From: Streptomyces sp. JJ38
Lineage (GTDB): Bacteria > Actinomycetota > Actinomycetes > Streptomycetales > Streptomycetaceae
Assembly: GCF_019303475.1 (NCBI RefSeq)
Contig: NZ_JABLSI010000004.1
Location: 124,001-188,000 of the forward strand
DNA: 64,000 bases
Direction: 5' to 3'
Positions 1 to 8,422 of this stretch are shown one piece after another. The notes beneath the pieces are model-generated. The model did no database searches. It worked only from the letters and a program-made list of their open reading frames with translations, and was not told where the DNA came from. The translations under genes were made by a program, and so were the position numbers. Numbering within the stretch: the first letter of the stretch is position 1; the number at the start of each line of letters is the position of its first letter.

Positions 1-161
1 ACGTCGACGACCGTGGCGCCGGCCGGCGGCGGCGCGTCGTGCGGGAGCACGGCGGCGATCCGGCCGTCGGCGACGGCGACGGCCGCGGGGCCCGTCGTGT
101 CGGGGGTGACGACGCGCGTCGAGCGCAGGACGAGGTCAGCATGGGGCGGGGTGGCGGCCAA
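1..161 (-). CDS. allB: allantoinase, N-terminal part (gene runs off left edge)
   Basis: Allantoinase hydrolyses the ring of allantoin to allantoate (metal-dependent amidohydrolase, cytoplasmic). Only about 53 codons are present. Read on the minus strand from a TTG start, the product contains [13 protein letters not shown] followed by [13 protein letters not shown], the usual N-terminal beta-strand region of this family, which lies before the metal ligands. TTG is chosen because an AAGGAG Shine-Dalgarno lies 6-8 bases upstream; the nearest ATG is out of frame. The gene is divergent from allR and an operator-like palindrome (182-198) lies just upstream of its ribosome site. A dihydropyrimidinase-type relative cannot be excluded from this fragment, but the allR neighbour makes allantoinase most likely. 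Confidence 0.8.
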   Translation of the reverse strand, partial: MAATPPHADLVLRSTRVVTPDTTGPAAVAVADGRIAAVLPHDAPPPAGATVVD

Positions 162-181
162 CCGGCTCTCCTTCGTGGTTT

Positions 182-198
182 TTCAACTTTCTGTTGAA
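182..198. promoter_or_regulatory. motif A operator, allB (TTCAAC-N5-GTTGAA)
   Basis: Perfect inverted repeat with 6-base arms and 5-base spacer (TTTCT). It lies between the predicted allB -10 and the allB start codon, where a bound repressor would block transcription. The same motif occurs upstream of aceB, uraD, katA and gcl in this window. Assignment to AllR is inference. Confidence 0.65.
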
Positions 199-270
199 GT
201 CTTCACTTCCGGAGGAGTGGAGTCAAGGGCTGCTCGGGTCTCACGACTCCCCGGGGGACACCTTGGAGAT

Positions 271-285
271 TTCCACAAAATGGAT
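271..285. promoter_or_regulatory. motif B-like site, allB-allR (TTCCA-N5-TGGAT)
   Basis: TTCCA-CAAAA-TGGAT matches the TTCCR-N5-YGGAA pattern seen at hyi and gcl, with one mismatch in the last base. It is a single copy here and overlaps the GATAA-CCA-TTATC palindrome by three bases. Confidence 0.4.
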
Positions 286-477
286 AACCATTATCGCATG
301 ACGGAACGTAGTTCCGCCCAGTGCGGACCCCGCGACGACCGGCCCCACCCTTGCGCGACACCCGGACAAACCCCCCTTGATCGGCGATAACCGCATGTGG
401 CATGCCCCGCCGCCGCTCGGCGCCCGAGCCGCCGCGCCCGGTAGCATGCGCCCCATCCGGCCGAAAGGAAACGCGAC

Positions 478-1284
478 GTGCCGCCGTCCGAGCGCAAGAC
501 CACTTCCGCCCCCGCGGCCACCGGGGGCGTCCAGTCCCTCGAACGTGCCTTCGATCTGCTGGAGCGGATGGCCGACGCCGGGGGCGAGGTCGGACTGAGC
601 GAGCTGTCCGGCAGCAGCGGCCTGCCCCTGCCGACCATCCACCGCCTCATGCGGACCCTGGTCGCCTGCGGCTACGTCCGGCAGCAGCCCAACCGCCGCT
701 ACGCCCTCGGCCCCCGGCTCATCAGGCTCGGCGAGAGCGCGTCCCGGCTGCTGGGCACCTGGGCCCGGCCCTACCTCGCCCGCCTCGTGGAGGAGACCGG
801 CGAGACGGCGAACATGGCCCTCCTGGACGGCGACGAGGTGGTGTACGTCGCCCAGGTCCCCTCCCGGCACTCCATGCGCATGTTCACCGAGGTCGGCCGC
901 CGCGTCCTGCCGCACTCGACGGGCGTGGGCAAGGCCCTCCTGGTCGGCCACGAGCCCGAGGACGTGCGCGCCCTGCTCGGCCGCACCGGCATGCCCGCCG
1001 CCACCGAGCGCACCATCACGACCCCCGAGGGCTTCCTGGAGGCCCTGGAACTGACCCGCAAGCGCGGCTACGCCCTCGACGACAACGAGCAGGAGATCGG
1101 CGTCCGCTGCATCGCCGTCCCCGTGCCGGACTCCCCCACCTCCGCCGCGATCTCCATCTCCGGCCCCGCGGGCCGGGTCACCGACACGGCGACGACCACG
1201 ATCGTGCCGCTGCTCCAGGAGGTCGCCCGGGAGCTCTCGGACGCGCTGGCCAGCACCGCGCCCGTCAACGGCAACGGCGGCTGA
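478..1284 (+). CDS. allR: IclR-family transcriptional regulator, AllR-like
   Basis: Predicted repressor of allantoin/glyoxylate genes (268 aa). Residues ~15-75 form the winged helix-turn-helix (LSELSGSSGLPLPTIHRLMRTL is the HTH core, followed by YALGPRL), and residues ~90-260 form the IclR effector domain, with PHSTGVGKALL and EIGVRCIAVPVPD as family landmarks. The GTG start follows an AAAGGAA ribosome site. AllR of S. coelicolor is known as an IclR-type repressor of allantoin genes, and the divergent allantoinase supports the name. It is the only IclR-type protein in the window, so it is the leading candidate to bind motif A or motif B. Which motif, and which effector, cannot be read from the sequence. 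Confidence 0.88.
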   Translation: MPPSERKTTSAPAATGGVQSLERAFDLLERMADAGGEVGLSELSGSSGLPLPTIHRLMRTLVACGYVRQQPNRRYALGPRLIRLGESASRLLGTWARPYLARLVEETGETANMALLDGDEVVYVAQVPSRHSMRMFTEVGRRVLPHSTGVGKALLVGHEPEDVRALLGRTGMPAATERTITTPEGFLEALELTRKRGYALDDNEQEIGVRCIAVPVPDSPTSAAISISGPAGRVTDTATTTIVPLLQEVARELSDALASTAPVNGNGG

Positions 1285-1286
1285 CC

Positions 1287-1622
1287 TCAGCGCCGCCGCA
1301 CCGGCTCGCCGAACAGGAGGACGGCCTCGCGCAGCTCCCGCACGGCGTCGGCCAGCGCGCTGAGCGAACCGAGCGCCCCCACGACCTGCAGCAGCCCCTG
1401 CCGCAGCGCGGGCACGTCCACGGCGCCCTCCGCGGCCATGGCCTCCAGCCGGGCCAGCTGCTCGTCGGCGACCTCCCGGTCGGCCAGCCGCCCCGGGTGT
1501 GCCGCCAGCGCGCGGCGCGCCCGCACGACGGCTGACCGCAGGGCCGCGGTGCGTGGGTCCGCCGCCGCCGCGACGGTCTCGACGGGGTGCTGCTCGCGCT
1601 GCCGCACCGCTGCCGGTTCCAT
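1287..1622 (-). CDS. DUF5955-like small protein
   Basis: A 111-residue protein of unknown function that is largely alpha-helical by composition (many Ala, Leu, Arg and Glu; predicted helices across DPRTAALRSAVVRARRAL and ALADAVRELREAVLLFG). It resembles the actinobacterial DUF5955 family by length and pattern. There is no signal peptide or membrane segment. The ATG at 1622 is chosen because GCGAGG lies 6-9 bases upstream; the longer reading frame to 1733 has poor codon character. It is convergent with allR, ending two bases after its stop. Confidence 0.6.
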   Translation of the reverse strand: MEPAAVRQREQHPVETVAAAADPRTAALRSAVVRARRALAAHPGRLADREVADEQLARLEAMAAEGAVDVPALRQGLLQVVGALGSLSALADAVRELREAVLLFGEPVRRR

Positions 1623-1794
1623 CCGATCGCCTCGCAACGTCTGTGCCCCCAGGCGGAAGCAGGCTGGACTGGCGCCCCCGCGGTGGTCGGACGCGGGAAG
1701 CGGGTGACCCAGTAAACGCCACTCTCCGCTCATCAGTCCATACGCAAAGCGAATTCCGGCCAGCGAACGGTGCGGTGGACGCGCCCCGCCGAGG

Positions 1795-2433
1795 TCAGAC
1801 CGCCGGCCGGCGGGCGAAGCAGAACAGGTGGTCCTCGGAGACGGCGCTCTCGGCCGCGGGCCGGAACGACGTCTCGGCGTGGTGCAGGACCTCCAGCCCC
1901 GCGTGCTCCAGCCGCCGCAGGTACTCCTCCGTGGGGTAGCTGGTGACGGAGACCGGGTGGTCCATGAAAACGATGTCGAGGCCCTCGACGTCCCCGGGGA
2001 CGGTGGCCATGACGAGGTAGCCGCCGGGGGCCAGCCAGTCGGCGATGCGGGCGAGCGAGGCGTCGATGTCGGCGCGGTCCATCTGGAGGAAGGAAAAGAA
2101 GGCGCACACCGCGTCGAGACTGCCGGGTTCGGCCCGATGGTCGCGCACGTCCCGTTGCTCGAAGCGGGCCCCCGGCACCTGGGCGCGGGCCAGCTCGACC
2201 ATCGTGCCGGACACGTCGATGCCGGTGACCCGGCACCCGGCCGCGGCCAGCAGCTCGGCCACCGGGCGGCCGGTGCCGCTGCCGACGTCCAGCACCGCGG
2301 CGCCCTCGGGCAGCCGCTCGACGAGCCACTCCACCGCCGCCCGCCGCTCCGGGAGATGCCCGAAGGCCCGCTCGTAGTCGATGCCGATCGCGTCGAACGT
2401 GGCCGCCGCCGGACTCACCGCTGGTTCCGTCAC
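1795..2433 (-). CDS. class I SAM-dependent methyltransferase
   Basis: A 212-residue class I methyltransferase. Motif I is VLDVGSGTG at residues 47-55, the acidic residue after beta-2 is in TGIDVSGTM, and LDAVCAFFSFLQM and LAPGGYLVMATVPG match motifs II and III. The substrate cannot be deduced. The ATG overlaps the stop of the upstream P450 by four bases (ATGA), so the two are translationally coupled and the methyltransferase probably acts on a P450 product or substrate (inference). Confidence 0.85.
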   Translation of the reverse strand: MTEPAVSPAAATFDAIGIDYERAFGHLPERRAAVEWLVERLPEGAAVLDVGSGTGRPVAELLAAAGCRVTGIDVSGTMVELARAQVPGARFEQRDVRDHRAEPGSLDAVCAFFSFLQMDRADIDASLARIADWLAPGGYLVMATVPGDVEGLDIVFMDHPVSVTSYPTEEYLRRLEHAGLEVLHHAETSFRPAAESAVSEDHLFCFARRPAV

Positions 2434-3761
2434 CGGTCCTCCTCGTCGTTCCCCGTCGATGTCCCCTCCTGTGTACGCGCGCTCACCGCGCCCTTCAAGG
2501 ACCGCCGGCCGAAGGCGAAGGGCAGGGCGCGGACGCGGTTGTCGAAGCTGGAGGGCGCGAGGACGGGCGGCGCGGTGGCCCGGATGTCCGGGGTGCGGGT
2601 GAGGAGTTCGCGGAAGAGGGCGGCCATCTCCCGCTTGGCCAGGTGGGCGCCCAGGCAGTAGTGCGGGCCCCCGCCGCCGTAGCCGAGGTGGGGGTTGGGG
2701 CTGCGGGTGATGTCGAAGGCGTCGGGGTCGGCGAAGACCGCCTCATCCCGGTTGGCGGAGGCGAAGAAGAGGACGACCTTCTCCCCGGGCCGGAAGTCCC
2801 GCCCGCCCAGCCGGCAGGGCGCGGCGACGGTGCGACGGAACTGGATGATGGGGGTGGAGTGGCGCACGATCTCCTCGACGGCGCCCTCGATCCAGCCGTC
2901 GAAGTCGGCGGCGAGCAGCGCTCGTTGCTCCGGGTGCTCGGTGAGCAGGGCGAGGCCGTGGGCGAGGGCGTTGCGGGTCGTCTCCACCCCGGCGACCATG
3001 AGCAGGGAGAAGAAGGCGCCGAGCTGGCGGACGCCCAGCGCCTGCCCGTCGACGTCGGCGTGGACGAGCGCCGTGACGAGGTCGTCGGCGGGGTGGCGGC
3101 GCCGGTCCCGGGCCAGGGCGGCGATCATGCGCTGCATGCGGGCGAGCGCGCGCAGCCCCTTCCCGGGCACCCGCAACCGGGTGCGGGCGACGCCGATGTG
3201 CTCCGAGGCGTGGTTGACGCGGGCGAGGATCTCCGGGCGGTACCGCTCGGGCACGCCCATCATGTTGCAGATGACCTCGAACGGCAGCCGAGAGGCGACG
3301 GCGGTGACGAAGTCCTCGGGGCGCTCGGCGATCATGTCGTCGACGATGCGGACGGACAGGGCGCGGATGTCGGCCTCCGCAGCGGCCAGGACGCGCGGGG
3401 TGAAGGCCCGCGAGACGGTGCGGCGCAGCCGGGCGTGCTGGGGGTCGTCCAGGTTGACCATCGACTCGCCGAACAGGGCGCGGACCCAGCGGGCCGGTTC
3501 GGGGGTGGTGACGCCGGGGGCGCTGGCGAACAGGCGGGGGCTGCGGCTGGCCTCGACGACGTCCGCGTGCTTGACGAGGGCGTAGAAGCCCCTGCCCGAG
3601 GGGCCGGGGCAGTGGACGGGCGCGTCCAGCCGCCGGAGCCGGGCGAACGCCTCGCGCTGCCGGCTCTGCGGGAGCTGCCAGAAGCGCGGGTCGGCGGGGT
3701 TGGTGTCCGGGGACGGTGCGGTGGAGCTCGGTGCGGGGGTGGTCGCCGTCATGTGTCCCAT
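2430..3761 (-). CDS. cytochrome P450
   Basis: Soluble bacterial P450 of about 443 residues. Landmarks are the oxygen-binding I-helix AGVETTRNA, the K-helix EEIVRHS (ExxR) and the haem-binding GGGGPHYCLGAHLAKRE with the cysteine ligand. The pattern is close to the actinobacterial CYP124/125/142-like group that hydroxylates terpenoid or sterol side chains, but no substrate can be assigned. The start is uncertain between ATG 3761 and ATG 3752; neither has a strong ribosome site. No ferredoxin or reductase gene is adjacent. It is coupled to the methyltransferase downstream and divergent from the nucleotidyltransferase at 3814. Confidence 0.92.
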   Translation of the reverse strand: MGHMTATTPAPSSTAPSPDTNPADPRFWQLPQSRQREAFARLRRLDAPVHCPGPSGRGFYALVKHADVVEASRSPRLFASAPGVTTPEPARWVRALFGESMVNLDDPQHARLRRTVSRAFTPRVLAAAEADIRALSVRIVDDMIAERPEDFVTAVASRLPFEVICNMMGVPERYRPEILARVNHASEHIGVARTRLRVPGKGLRALARMQRMIAALARDRRRHPADDLVTALVHADVDGQALGVRQLGAFFSLLMVAGVETTRNALAHGLALLTEHPEQRALLAADFDGWIEGAVEEIVRHSTPIIQFRRTVAAPCRLGGRDFRPGEKVVLFFASANRDEAVFADPDAFDITRSPNPHLGYGGGGPHYCLGAHLAKREMAALFRELLTRTPDIRATAPPVLAPSSFDNRVRALPFAFGRRSLKGAVSARTQEGTSTGNDEEDR

Positions 3762-3813
3762 GGTGCGGGCAGGGCGGCGGGCGGACACGCAGACGCTCCG
3801 TAGGGTCAGGAGC

Positions 3814-4437
3814 ATGGAGGAGCGAACCGACAGGGACGGCGGCACGGGCCGCGTCGCCGGACTGCTGCTGGCGGCGGGCGGTGGACGGCGGCTCGGCGGC
3901 CGCCCGAAGGCGCTGCTGCCCCACCGGGGGCGGCCGCTGGTGGAGCACGCGGCACGGGTGCTGCGGGAGGGCGGCTGCGCGCCGGTGTACGTGGTGCTGG
4001 GAGCCGCCCGGGACCGGGTGCGGGAGACGGCCGGGCTGGAGGGCTGCGTGGTGCTCGACAACCCGGAGTGGGAGGAGGGCATGGGCTCCTCGCTGCGCGT
4101 CGGCCTGCGCGCGCTCGCCGGGGACGCGACCGGGGCGGAGGGTGTCGTCGTCGCGCTCGTGGACCAGCCGGGCGTGGGGGCGCGGGCGGTCGCCCGGGTC
4201 CGGGAGGCGTGCGCGGGGCCCGCCTCGCTCGCCGCGGCGGCGTACGGAGGGCGGCGGGGCCACCCGGTGCTCCTCGGCTCGGCGCACTGGGAGGGCGTGG
4301 CGGCCGACGCGCGCGGCGACCGGGGCGCGCGACGCTACCTGCGCCAGCACGCGGCGCGGCTCGCCCTGGTCGAGTGCGCCGACGTGGCCGACCAGGCGGA
4401 CATCGACACACCCGCCGACCTGCACCGCCTCGCCTAG
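3814..4437 (+). CDS. MobA/MocA-like nucleotidyltransferase (NTP_transf_3)
   Basis: A 207-residue protein with the N-terminal nucleotide-binding signature LLLAAGGGRRLGGRPKALL, followed by GSSLRVGLRAL and VVVALVDQPGV, typical of the MocA/MobA family. MocA-type enzymes attach CMP to molybdopterin to make the cofactor used by xanthine dehydrogenase. The xdh genes sit about 50 kb away in this window, so a cofactor role is plausible but not shown. ATG 3814 is preceded by AGGAG only one base away, which is unusually tight; another start nearby is possible. Confidence 0.75.
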   Translation: MEERTDRDGGTGRVAGLLLAAGGGRRLGGRPKALLPHRGRPLVEHAARVLREGGCAPVYVVLGAARDRVRETAGLEGCVVLDNPEWEEGMGSSLRVGLRALAGDATGAEGVVVALVDQPGVGARAVARVREACAGPASLAAAAYGGRRGHPVLLGSAHWEGVAADARGDRGARRYLRQHAARLALVECADVADQADIDTPADLHRLA

Positions 4438-4450
4438 GCGGCCGGGCGGG

Positions 4451-5722
4451 TCAGGCCGACCCGCCGGACACGGCGTAGCCCTGGTTCGGCACTCCGGCGG
4501 CCGGGCGGGGCGGGGCGGCCAGCTCGCCGAGGGCGAGCAGCAGCCGGTCCCGGGGGTCCTGGAGGCTGCGGCCCGTCAGCTGCTCGATCTGCCGCAGCCG
4601 GTAGATGACCGTGTTGCGGTGGCAGAACAGCTGCTCCGCCGCGTGTGTGGGAGACCCGTGGTGGGCGATGAGGGCCCGTAGCGTGTCGAGCAGGACGGCG
4701 GCCTGCTGCGGCGGCTGTGCCAGGAGCGGGGCGACCGTCTCCTCCAGCAGGAGGGCCGTCACCTCCGGGGACGCGCCGAGCAGCACCTCGGGGAGGCGTT
4801 CGGTGACGGAGATGACCTCCGCCCGGCCCCGGGGCATCGTGTCGGCGGCACCGGCGGCGAGCCGGTAGGCGAGGGCGAAGCCCGCCAGGCCGTCCGCCGA
4901 GGCCGCGACCACGGCGCGGCCCGCGGCGGCGGGGCGCAGTGCCCGGACGAGCCCGTCGACACCCAGGACCGCCGTCGCGACGAGGCCGACGTGGACGTCG
5001 CCGCGGACGTGCCAGTACGACGTGGCGCCGAGCCGTTCGAGGCGTTCCTCGGCGCCGCGGATCGGCTCGTCCACAGTGCCGTCGAAGCAGGCGACGACGC
5101 AGGCCACGGGATCGCCGGTGGCGATGCCGAGCACGTCACGGGCCTCGGCCGCGAAGGCCGGGTCCGCTCCCCGCCCCTCGACCAGCCCGTCGAGCAGCCG
5201 CTGCTGGCGCTGGCGGTCCCGGCGCTGGAGGCGGGCGCTCTCCTTGCGATAGGACTCGACCAGGGTGGTGTTCTGGACGTCCAGGGCCCACCAGATGCGC
5301 TGGCCGGCGATGAGCAGCGTCCGGTCGTCGACGCCGAGGCCGGGCTGGCCCCGCTGGGCGAGCAGGGCCTCCCACAGCACCCGGGTGCCGATGCTGTAGG
5401 CGCTGAGGACCTGCTCCATCGGAACGCCCTGCCGGGCCCGGCGCCGGCCGGTCTCCCGCCACAGATGGACGGCCCGCTCGTCGTCCTCGGCGAGCCCGGC
5501 CATCGTCCGGATGCCCCGGCGGATGTTCTCCCGCGTGCTGGCCCGGATCTCGGCCCGCAGCTCGGCCCCCGCGCCCGCGTACCAGTCCTTGGCCAACAGC
5601 GTGAGCGTGATGTTGTCGGCGATGGCGTCGGCATGCGGCAGCAGCGACGCCCACGCGCGTTCGATGTCGCGTCGCAGCGCCTCGTCCTCGTCGGAGGCGG
5701 GAGGGGGAGCCATCGTGCCCAT
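4451..5722 (-). CDS. PucR/CdaR-type transcriptional regulator with RsbRD-like N-terminus
   Basis: A regulator of about 423 residues. The N-terminal ~150 residues (DAIADNITLTLLAKDW through SAYSIGTRVLWEAL) resemble the RsbRD N-terminal domain. The middle is the GGDEF-like sensory region, and the C-terminus carries the PucR HTH (HRNTVIYRLRQIEQLTGRSL). ATG 5722 or 5713 is preferred over the longer frame, which extends into the intergenic repeats. It is divergent from livG, 174 bases away, and so probably controls the ABC importer operon. Its expected effector is the imported acid or its CoA ester (inference). Confidence 0.8.
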   Translation of the reverse strand: MGTMAPPPASDEDEALRRDIERAWASLLPHADAIADNITLTLLAKDWYAGAGAELRAEIRASTRENIRRGIRTMAGLAEDDERAVHLWRETGRRRARQGVPMEQVLSAYSIGTRVLWEALLAQRGQPGLGVDDRTLLIAGQRIWWALDVQNTTLVESYRKESARLQRRDRQRQQRLLDGLVEGRGADPAFAAEARDVLGIATGDPVACVVACFDGTVDEPIRGAEERLERLGATSYWHVRGDVHVGLVATAVLGVDGLVRALRPAAAGRAVVAASADGLAGFALAYRLAAGAADTMPRGRAEVISVTERLPEVLLGASPEVTALLLEETVAPLLAQPPQQAAVLLDTLRALIAHHGSPTHAAEQLFCHRNTVIYRLRQIEQLTGRSLQDPRDRLLLALGELAAPPRPAAGVPNQGYAVSGGSA

Positions 5723-5739
5723 GCCCGTGAGGATCGCAC

Positions 5740-5809
5740 GGAGCGCACAAGCACCACCACCCCTCGCGCCATGCGTAGGGCGGTGCGCACCAGCAGATCT
5801 GTGCGCTCC
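5740..5809. promoter_or_regulatory. palindromes between pucR-type gene and livG
   Basis: The 174-base divergent gap contains a perfect 10-base palindrome GGTGCGCACC (5782-5791) and a perfect 10-base inverted repeat GGAGCGCACA (5740-5749) / TGTGCGCTCC (5800-5809). All share the GTGCGC/GCGCAC core. They are candidate binding sites for the PucR-type protein at 4451. Confidence 0.4.
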
Positions 5810-5896
5810 GCCCATGTCCGTTTCTGTGCTCAGCGACCAGGGTGTTCGGCATCCCATCCGACGACGAGCCCCGCCGGGGCGAGACAGGGGGCTCCC

Positions 5897-6823
5897 ATGA
5901 GCGGACCCGTACCGGAGCCGACGGTCCGGCCCGGCGACCCCGCGCGGTCGGTGTTCTCGATGTCCGGGATCTGCGTGCGCTTCGGCGGCGTCCGGGCCCT
6001 GTCGGAGGTGTCACTCGACGTGGCTCCGCGGCAGGTGCTCGGGGTGATCGGTCCCAACGGCGCCGGGAAGACGACCCTGTTCAACGTGGCCTGCGGGTTC
6101 GTGCGACCGGACGCCGGAACGCTGTGCTGGAAGGGGGCGGAGCTGGCGGGGCTGCGCCCGCACCGGCTCGCCCGGCTGGGCATCGGGCGCACGCTGCAGG
6201 GCCTGGGCCTGTTCGACCGGATGACGGTGCTGGAGAACGTCATGGTCGGCGCGGACCGGCACGCGCGGGCCGGGTTCCTCTCCGCCCTGCTCGGTGCGCG
6301 ACGTGGCCCCCGGGACGAGGCGGCGCTGGCCTCGCGGGCACGCGACGTCCTGGCGGAACTCGGCATCGAGCGGTACGCGCGACGCCTGCCGGGGAGCCTG
6401 CCGTACCCCGTCCGCAAACGCGTCGCGCTGGCCCGGGCCCTGGTGGGAGAGCCGGAGCTGCTGCTGCTCGACGAGCCCGCGGGGGGTCTGTCCAACGACG
6501 AGATCGACGAGCTGGGCGCGCTGATCCGGGGGCTGAGCGACCGGATGGCGGTGCTGCTCGTGGAGCACCACATGGATCTGGTGATGAGCGTGTGCGACGA
6601 CATCACGGTGCTCGACTTCGGCCGGGTCATCGCCCGGGGCGGGCCCGAGGAGGTGCGCCGTGATCCCGCGGTCGTCGCCGCCTACCTCGGCGAGGAAGCG
6701 CCGGTGTCGAAAGGGAGCGCGCGCGGAGGGCCCGAGGAACGAGGGCCCGAGCACGGTCGGCTGTCGACACCGGATCCAAGCGCCGAGGTCAGCCGTGGCA
6801 GCGCGCGGACGGAGGTCCGATGA
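5897..6823 (+). CDS. livG: ABC transporter ATP-binding protein, LivG type
   Basis: A 308-residue ATPase of the branched-chain-amino-acid/urea/carboxylate importer class. Walker A is GPNGAGKTT, Walker B LLLLDEPAGG, and the H-loop lies in LLVEHHMDLVMSV. The signature loop reads [15 protein letters not shown], a departure from LSGGQ that is partly normal for LivG proteins. The C-terminal ~50 residues are a low-complexity Gly/Pro/Arg tail beyond the usual LivG end. The start has AGGGGG upstream. It is first gene of livG-livF-livH-livM-livK, and the next start overlaps by four bases. Confidence 0.88.
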   Translation: MSGPVPEPTVRPGDPARSVFSMSGICVRFGGVRALSEVSLDVAPRQVLGVIGPNGAGKTTLFNVACGFVRPDAGTLCWKGAELAGLRPHRLARLGIGRTLQGLGLFDRMTVLENVMVGADRHARAGFLSALLGARRGPRDEAALASRARDVLAELGIERYARRLPGSLPYPVRKRVALARALVGEPELLLLDEPAGGLSNDEIDELGALIRGLSDRMAVLLVEHHMDLVMSVCDDITVLDFGRVIARGGPEEVRRDPAVVAAYLGEEAPVSKGSARGGPEERGPEHGRLSTPDPSAEVSRGSARTEVR

Positions 6824-7527
6824 TGTTCGAGGTACGCGATCTGACCACCCGCTACGGCGCCGTCACCGCGCTGGACGGGGTGTCCTTCACCGCCCCGCGC
6901 GGCAAGGTCACGGCCGTGCTCGGCGCCAACGGCGCGGGGAAGACGACGCTGCTGCGGACCGTCTCGGGCCTGGTCCGGCCGGAACGCGGGCAGGTGCTGC
7001 TGGACGGCCACGACATCACCCGCTCGTCCGCGGAGGACATGCCGTCCCTGGGGCTCGCCCACGTCCCCGAGGGGCGCGGTGTGATCGGCGAACTGACCGT
7101 GGAGGAGAACCTCCGGCTCGGCGGCCTGCACCGGGCCGACCGCTCGCGGCCGGCCGACGTCGGGCGCGTCCTCTCGCTCTTCCCCGTACTCGGCGAGCGT
7201 TCCGACGCCCGGGCGCACGTCCTGTCGGGGGGTGAGCGGCAGATGCTGGTCATCGGCCGGGCCCTCATGGCCACGCCCACGGTGCTCCTGCTGGACGAGC
7301 CCTCGCTCGGGCTCGCGCCGCGGATCGTGGCGCAGATCTTCGCACTGCTCAGGTCCCTGGTGGCGGAGGAGGGGCTGACGGTCGTGCTGGTGGAGCAGAA
7401 CGCCCGCAGCGCGCTGTCCATCGCGGACGTCGGCGTCGTGCTGGGCCTCGGCCGGGTCGTCGCCCGGGACGAGGCCGCCGCGCTCGCCGCCGACGAGCAG
7501 CTCCGCCACGCCTACCTCGGCTTCTGA
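6820..7527 (+). CDS. livF: ABC transporter ATP-binding protein, LivF type
   Basis: Second ATPase of the importer (235 aa). Walker A is GANGAGKTT, the signature is VLSGGERQMLVIGRAL, Walker B is VLLLDEPSLGLAP, and VLVEQNARSAL is the typical LivF H-region. The ATG overlaps the livG stop (ATGA), implying translational coupling. It pairs with LivG to energise the LivHM permeases. Confidence 0.92.
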   Translation: MMFEVRDLTTRYGAVTALDGVSFTAPRGKVTAVLGANGAGKTTLLRTVSGLVRPERGQVLLDGHDITRSSAEDMPSLGLAHVPEGRGVIGELTVEENLRLGGLHRADRSRPADVGRVLSLFPVLGERSDARAHVLSGGERQMLVIGRALMATPTVLLLDEPSLGLAPRIVAQIFALLRSLVAEEGLTVVLVEQNARSALSIADVGVVLGLGRVVARDEAAALAADEQLRHAYLGF

Positions 7528-7541
7528 CCCCGGGAGAACCC

Positions 7542-8420
7542 GTGCAGCAACTCCTCACCACCGCCCTGTCCGGGCTGACGCTCGGCGCGGTCTACGCGGC
7601 CTTCGCCCTGGCGCTGTGCCTGATCTGGCGTTCGACGCGGATCGTGAACTTCGCCCAGGCGCCCATGGCCATGGTCACCACCTACATCGCGCTGGTGATC
7701 GTGGACGCGGGCCACTCGTACTGGCTCGGGTTCGCCGCCGCCCTGGCCTGCGGGCTGGTCCTGGGCGCCGTCGTCGAACGCGTCGTGGTGCGTCCCGTCG
7801 AGGGAGGACCGCAGATCAACGCGGTCATCGTGACCCTCGGCCTGTTCATCGTGCTCCACTCGCTGGCGGCCCTCGTGTTCGGCTCCCGCTACCGCTCGTT
7901 CCCGGCTCCGTTCGGTCTGCGGGGCCTGAGCGTCGGCGACACCTCGCTCGCGATCACCGGCTTCGGCGTCTTCACCGTCATCGCCGTGCTGGTCGTGATG
8001 GGCCTTCTCGTGGCGCTGTTCCGCGGCACCGACATCGGGCTGAAGATGCGGGCCGCGGCGTTCAACCAGGAGGTCGCCCGGCTGCTGGGGGTACGGGTCG
8101 GCCGCATGCTCACCCTCGGCTGGGCGCTGGCCGCCCTCGTCGGCTCACTGTCCGGACTGCTCATCGCCGGCGGGAACCTCGTCCACCCGGCCTACATGGA
8201 CTCCGTCGTGGTCTACGGCTTCGTCGCTGCGGTGCTCGGCGGGCTGGACAGTCCCGTCGGGTCCGTCGTCGGCGGCGTGCTGCTGGGCCTCGCCCTGAGC
8301 GCGGTCAGCGGCTACGCCGGCTCCGAGCTCGTGCCGCTCGCCGCGCTCGCCATCCTCGTCGCCGTCCTGCTGCTGCGGCCCGGCGGCCTGTTCTCCCACG
8401 TCGCGGAACGGAGGGTCTGA
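7542..8420 (+). CDS. livH: branched-chain-type ABC permease, LivH
   Basis: A 292-residue inner-membrane permease with about eight hydrophobic segments. Family landmarks are LTLGAVYAAFALALCLIWRS near the N-terminus, the coupling-loop region GLKMRAAAFNQEVARLLGV, and AAVLGGLDSPVGSVVGG near the C-terminus. It lies 14 bases after livF and two bases before livM. Confidence 0.9.
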   Translation: MQQLLTTALSGLTLGAVYAAFALALCLIWRSTRIVNFAQAPMAMVTTYIALVIVDAGHSYWLGFAAALACGLVLGAVVERVVVRPVEGGPQINAVIVTLGLFIVLHSLAALVFGSRYRSFPAPFGLRGLSVGDTSLAITGFGVFTVIAVLVVMGLLVALFRGTDIGLKMRAAAFNQEVARLLGVRVGRMLTLGWALAALVGSLSGLLIAGGNLVHPAYMDSVVVYGFVAAVLGGLDSPVGSVVGGVLLGLALSAVSGYAGSELVPLAALAILVAVLLLRPGGLFSHVAERRV

Positions 8421-8422
8421 CC

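Larger units (their letters stand above)
162..477. promoter_or_regulatory. allB-allR divergent regulatory region
   Basis: This 316-base stretch holds no gene. It contains a motif A palindrome at 182-198, a motif B-like palindrome at 271-285, GATAA-CCA-TTATC at 283-295 and CGGAAC-GTA-GTTCCG at 302-316. A plausible allB promoter on the minus strand has TTGACT (-35, 221-226), a 17-base spacer and AAGACT (-10, 198-203), which would place the start of transcription inside motif A. The allR ribosome site (AAAGGAA) lies shortly before its GTG start. Confidence 0.6.

Noticed and set aside
241..1722. A 493-codon minus-strand open frame over allR
   Set aside because: Antisense to the well-supported IclR gene, with Gly/Arg/Ala-rich shadow composition.
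3762..4082. N-terminal extension of the P450 to 4082 and beyond
   Set aside because: The extension is antisense to the nucleotidyltransferase and lacks any P450-like sequence; the conserved protein begins near 3761.
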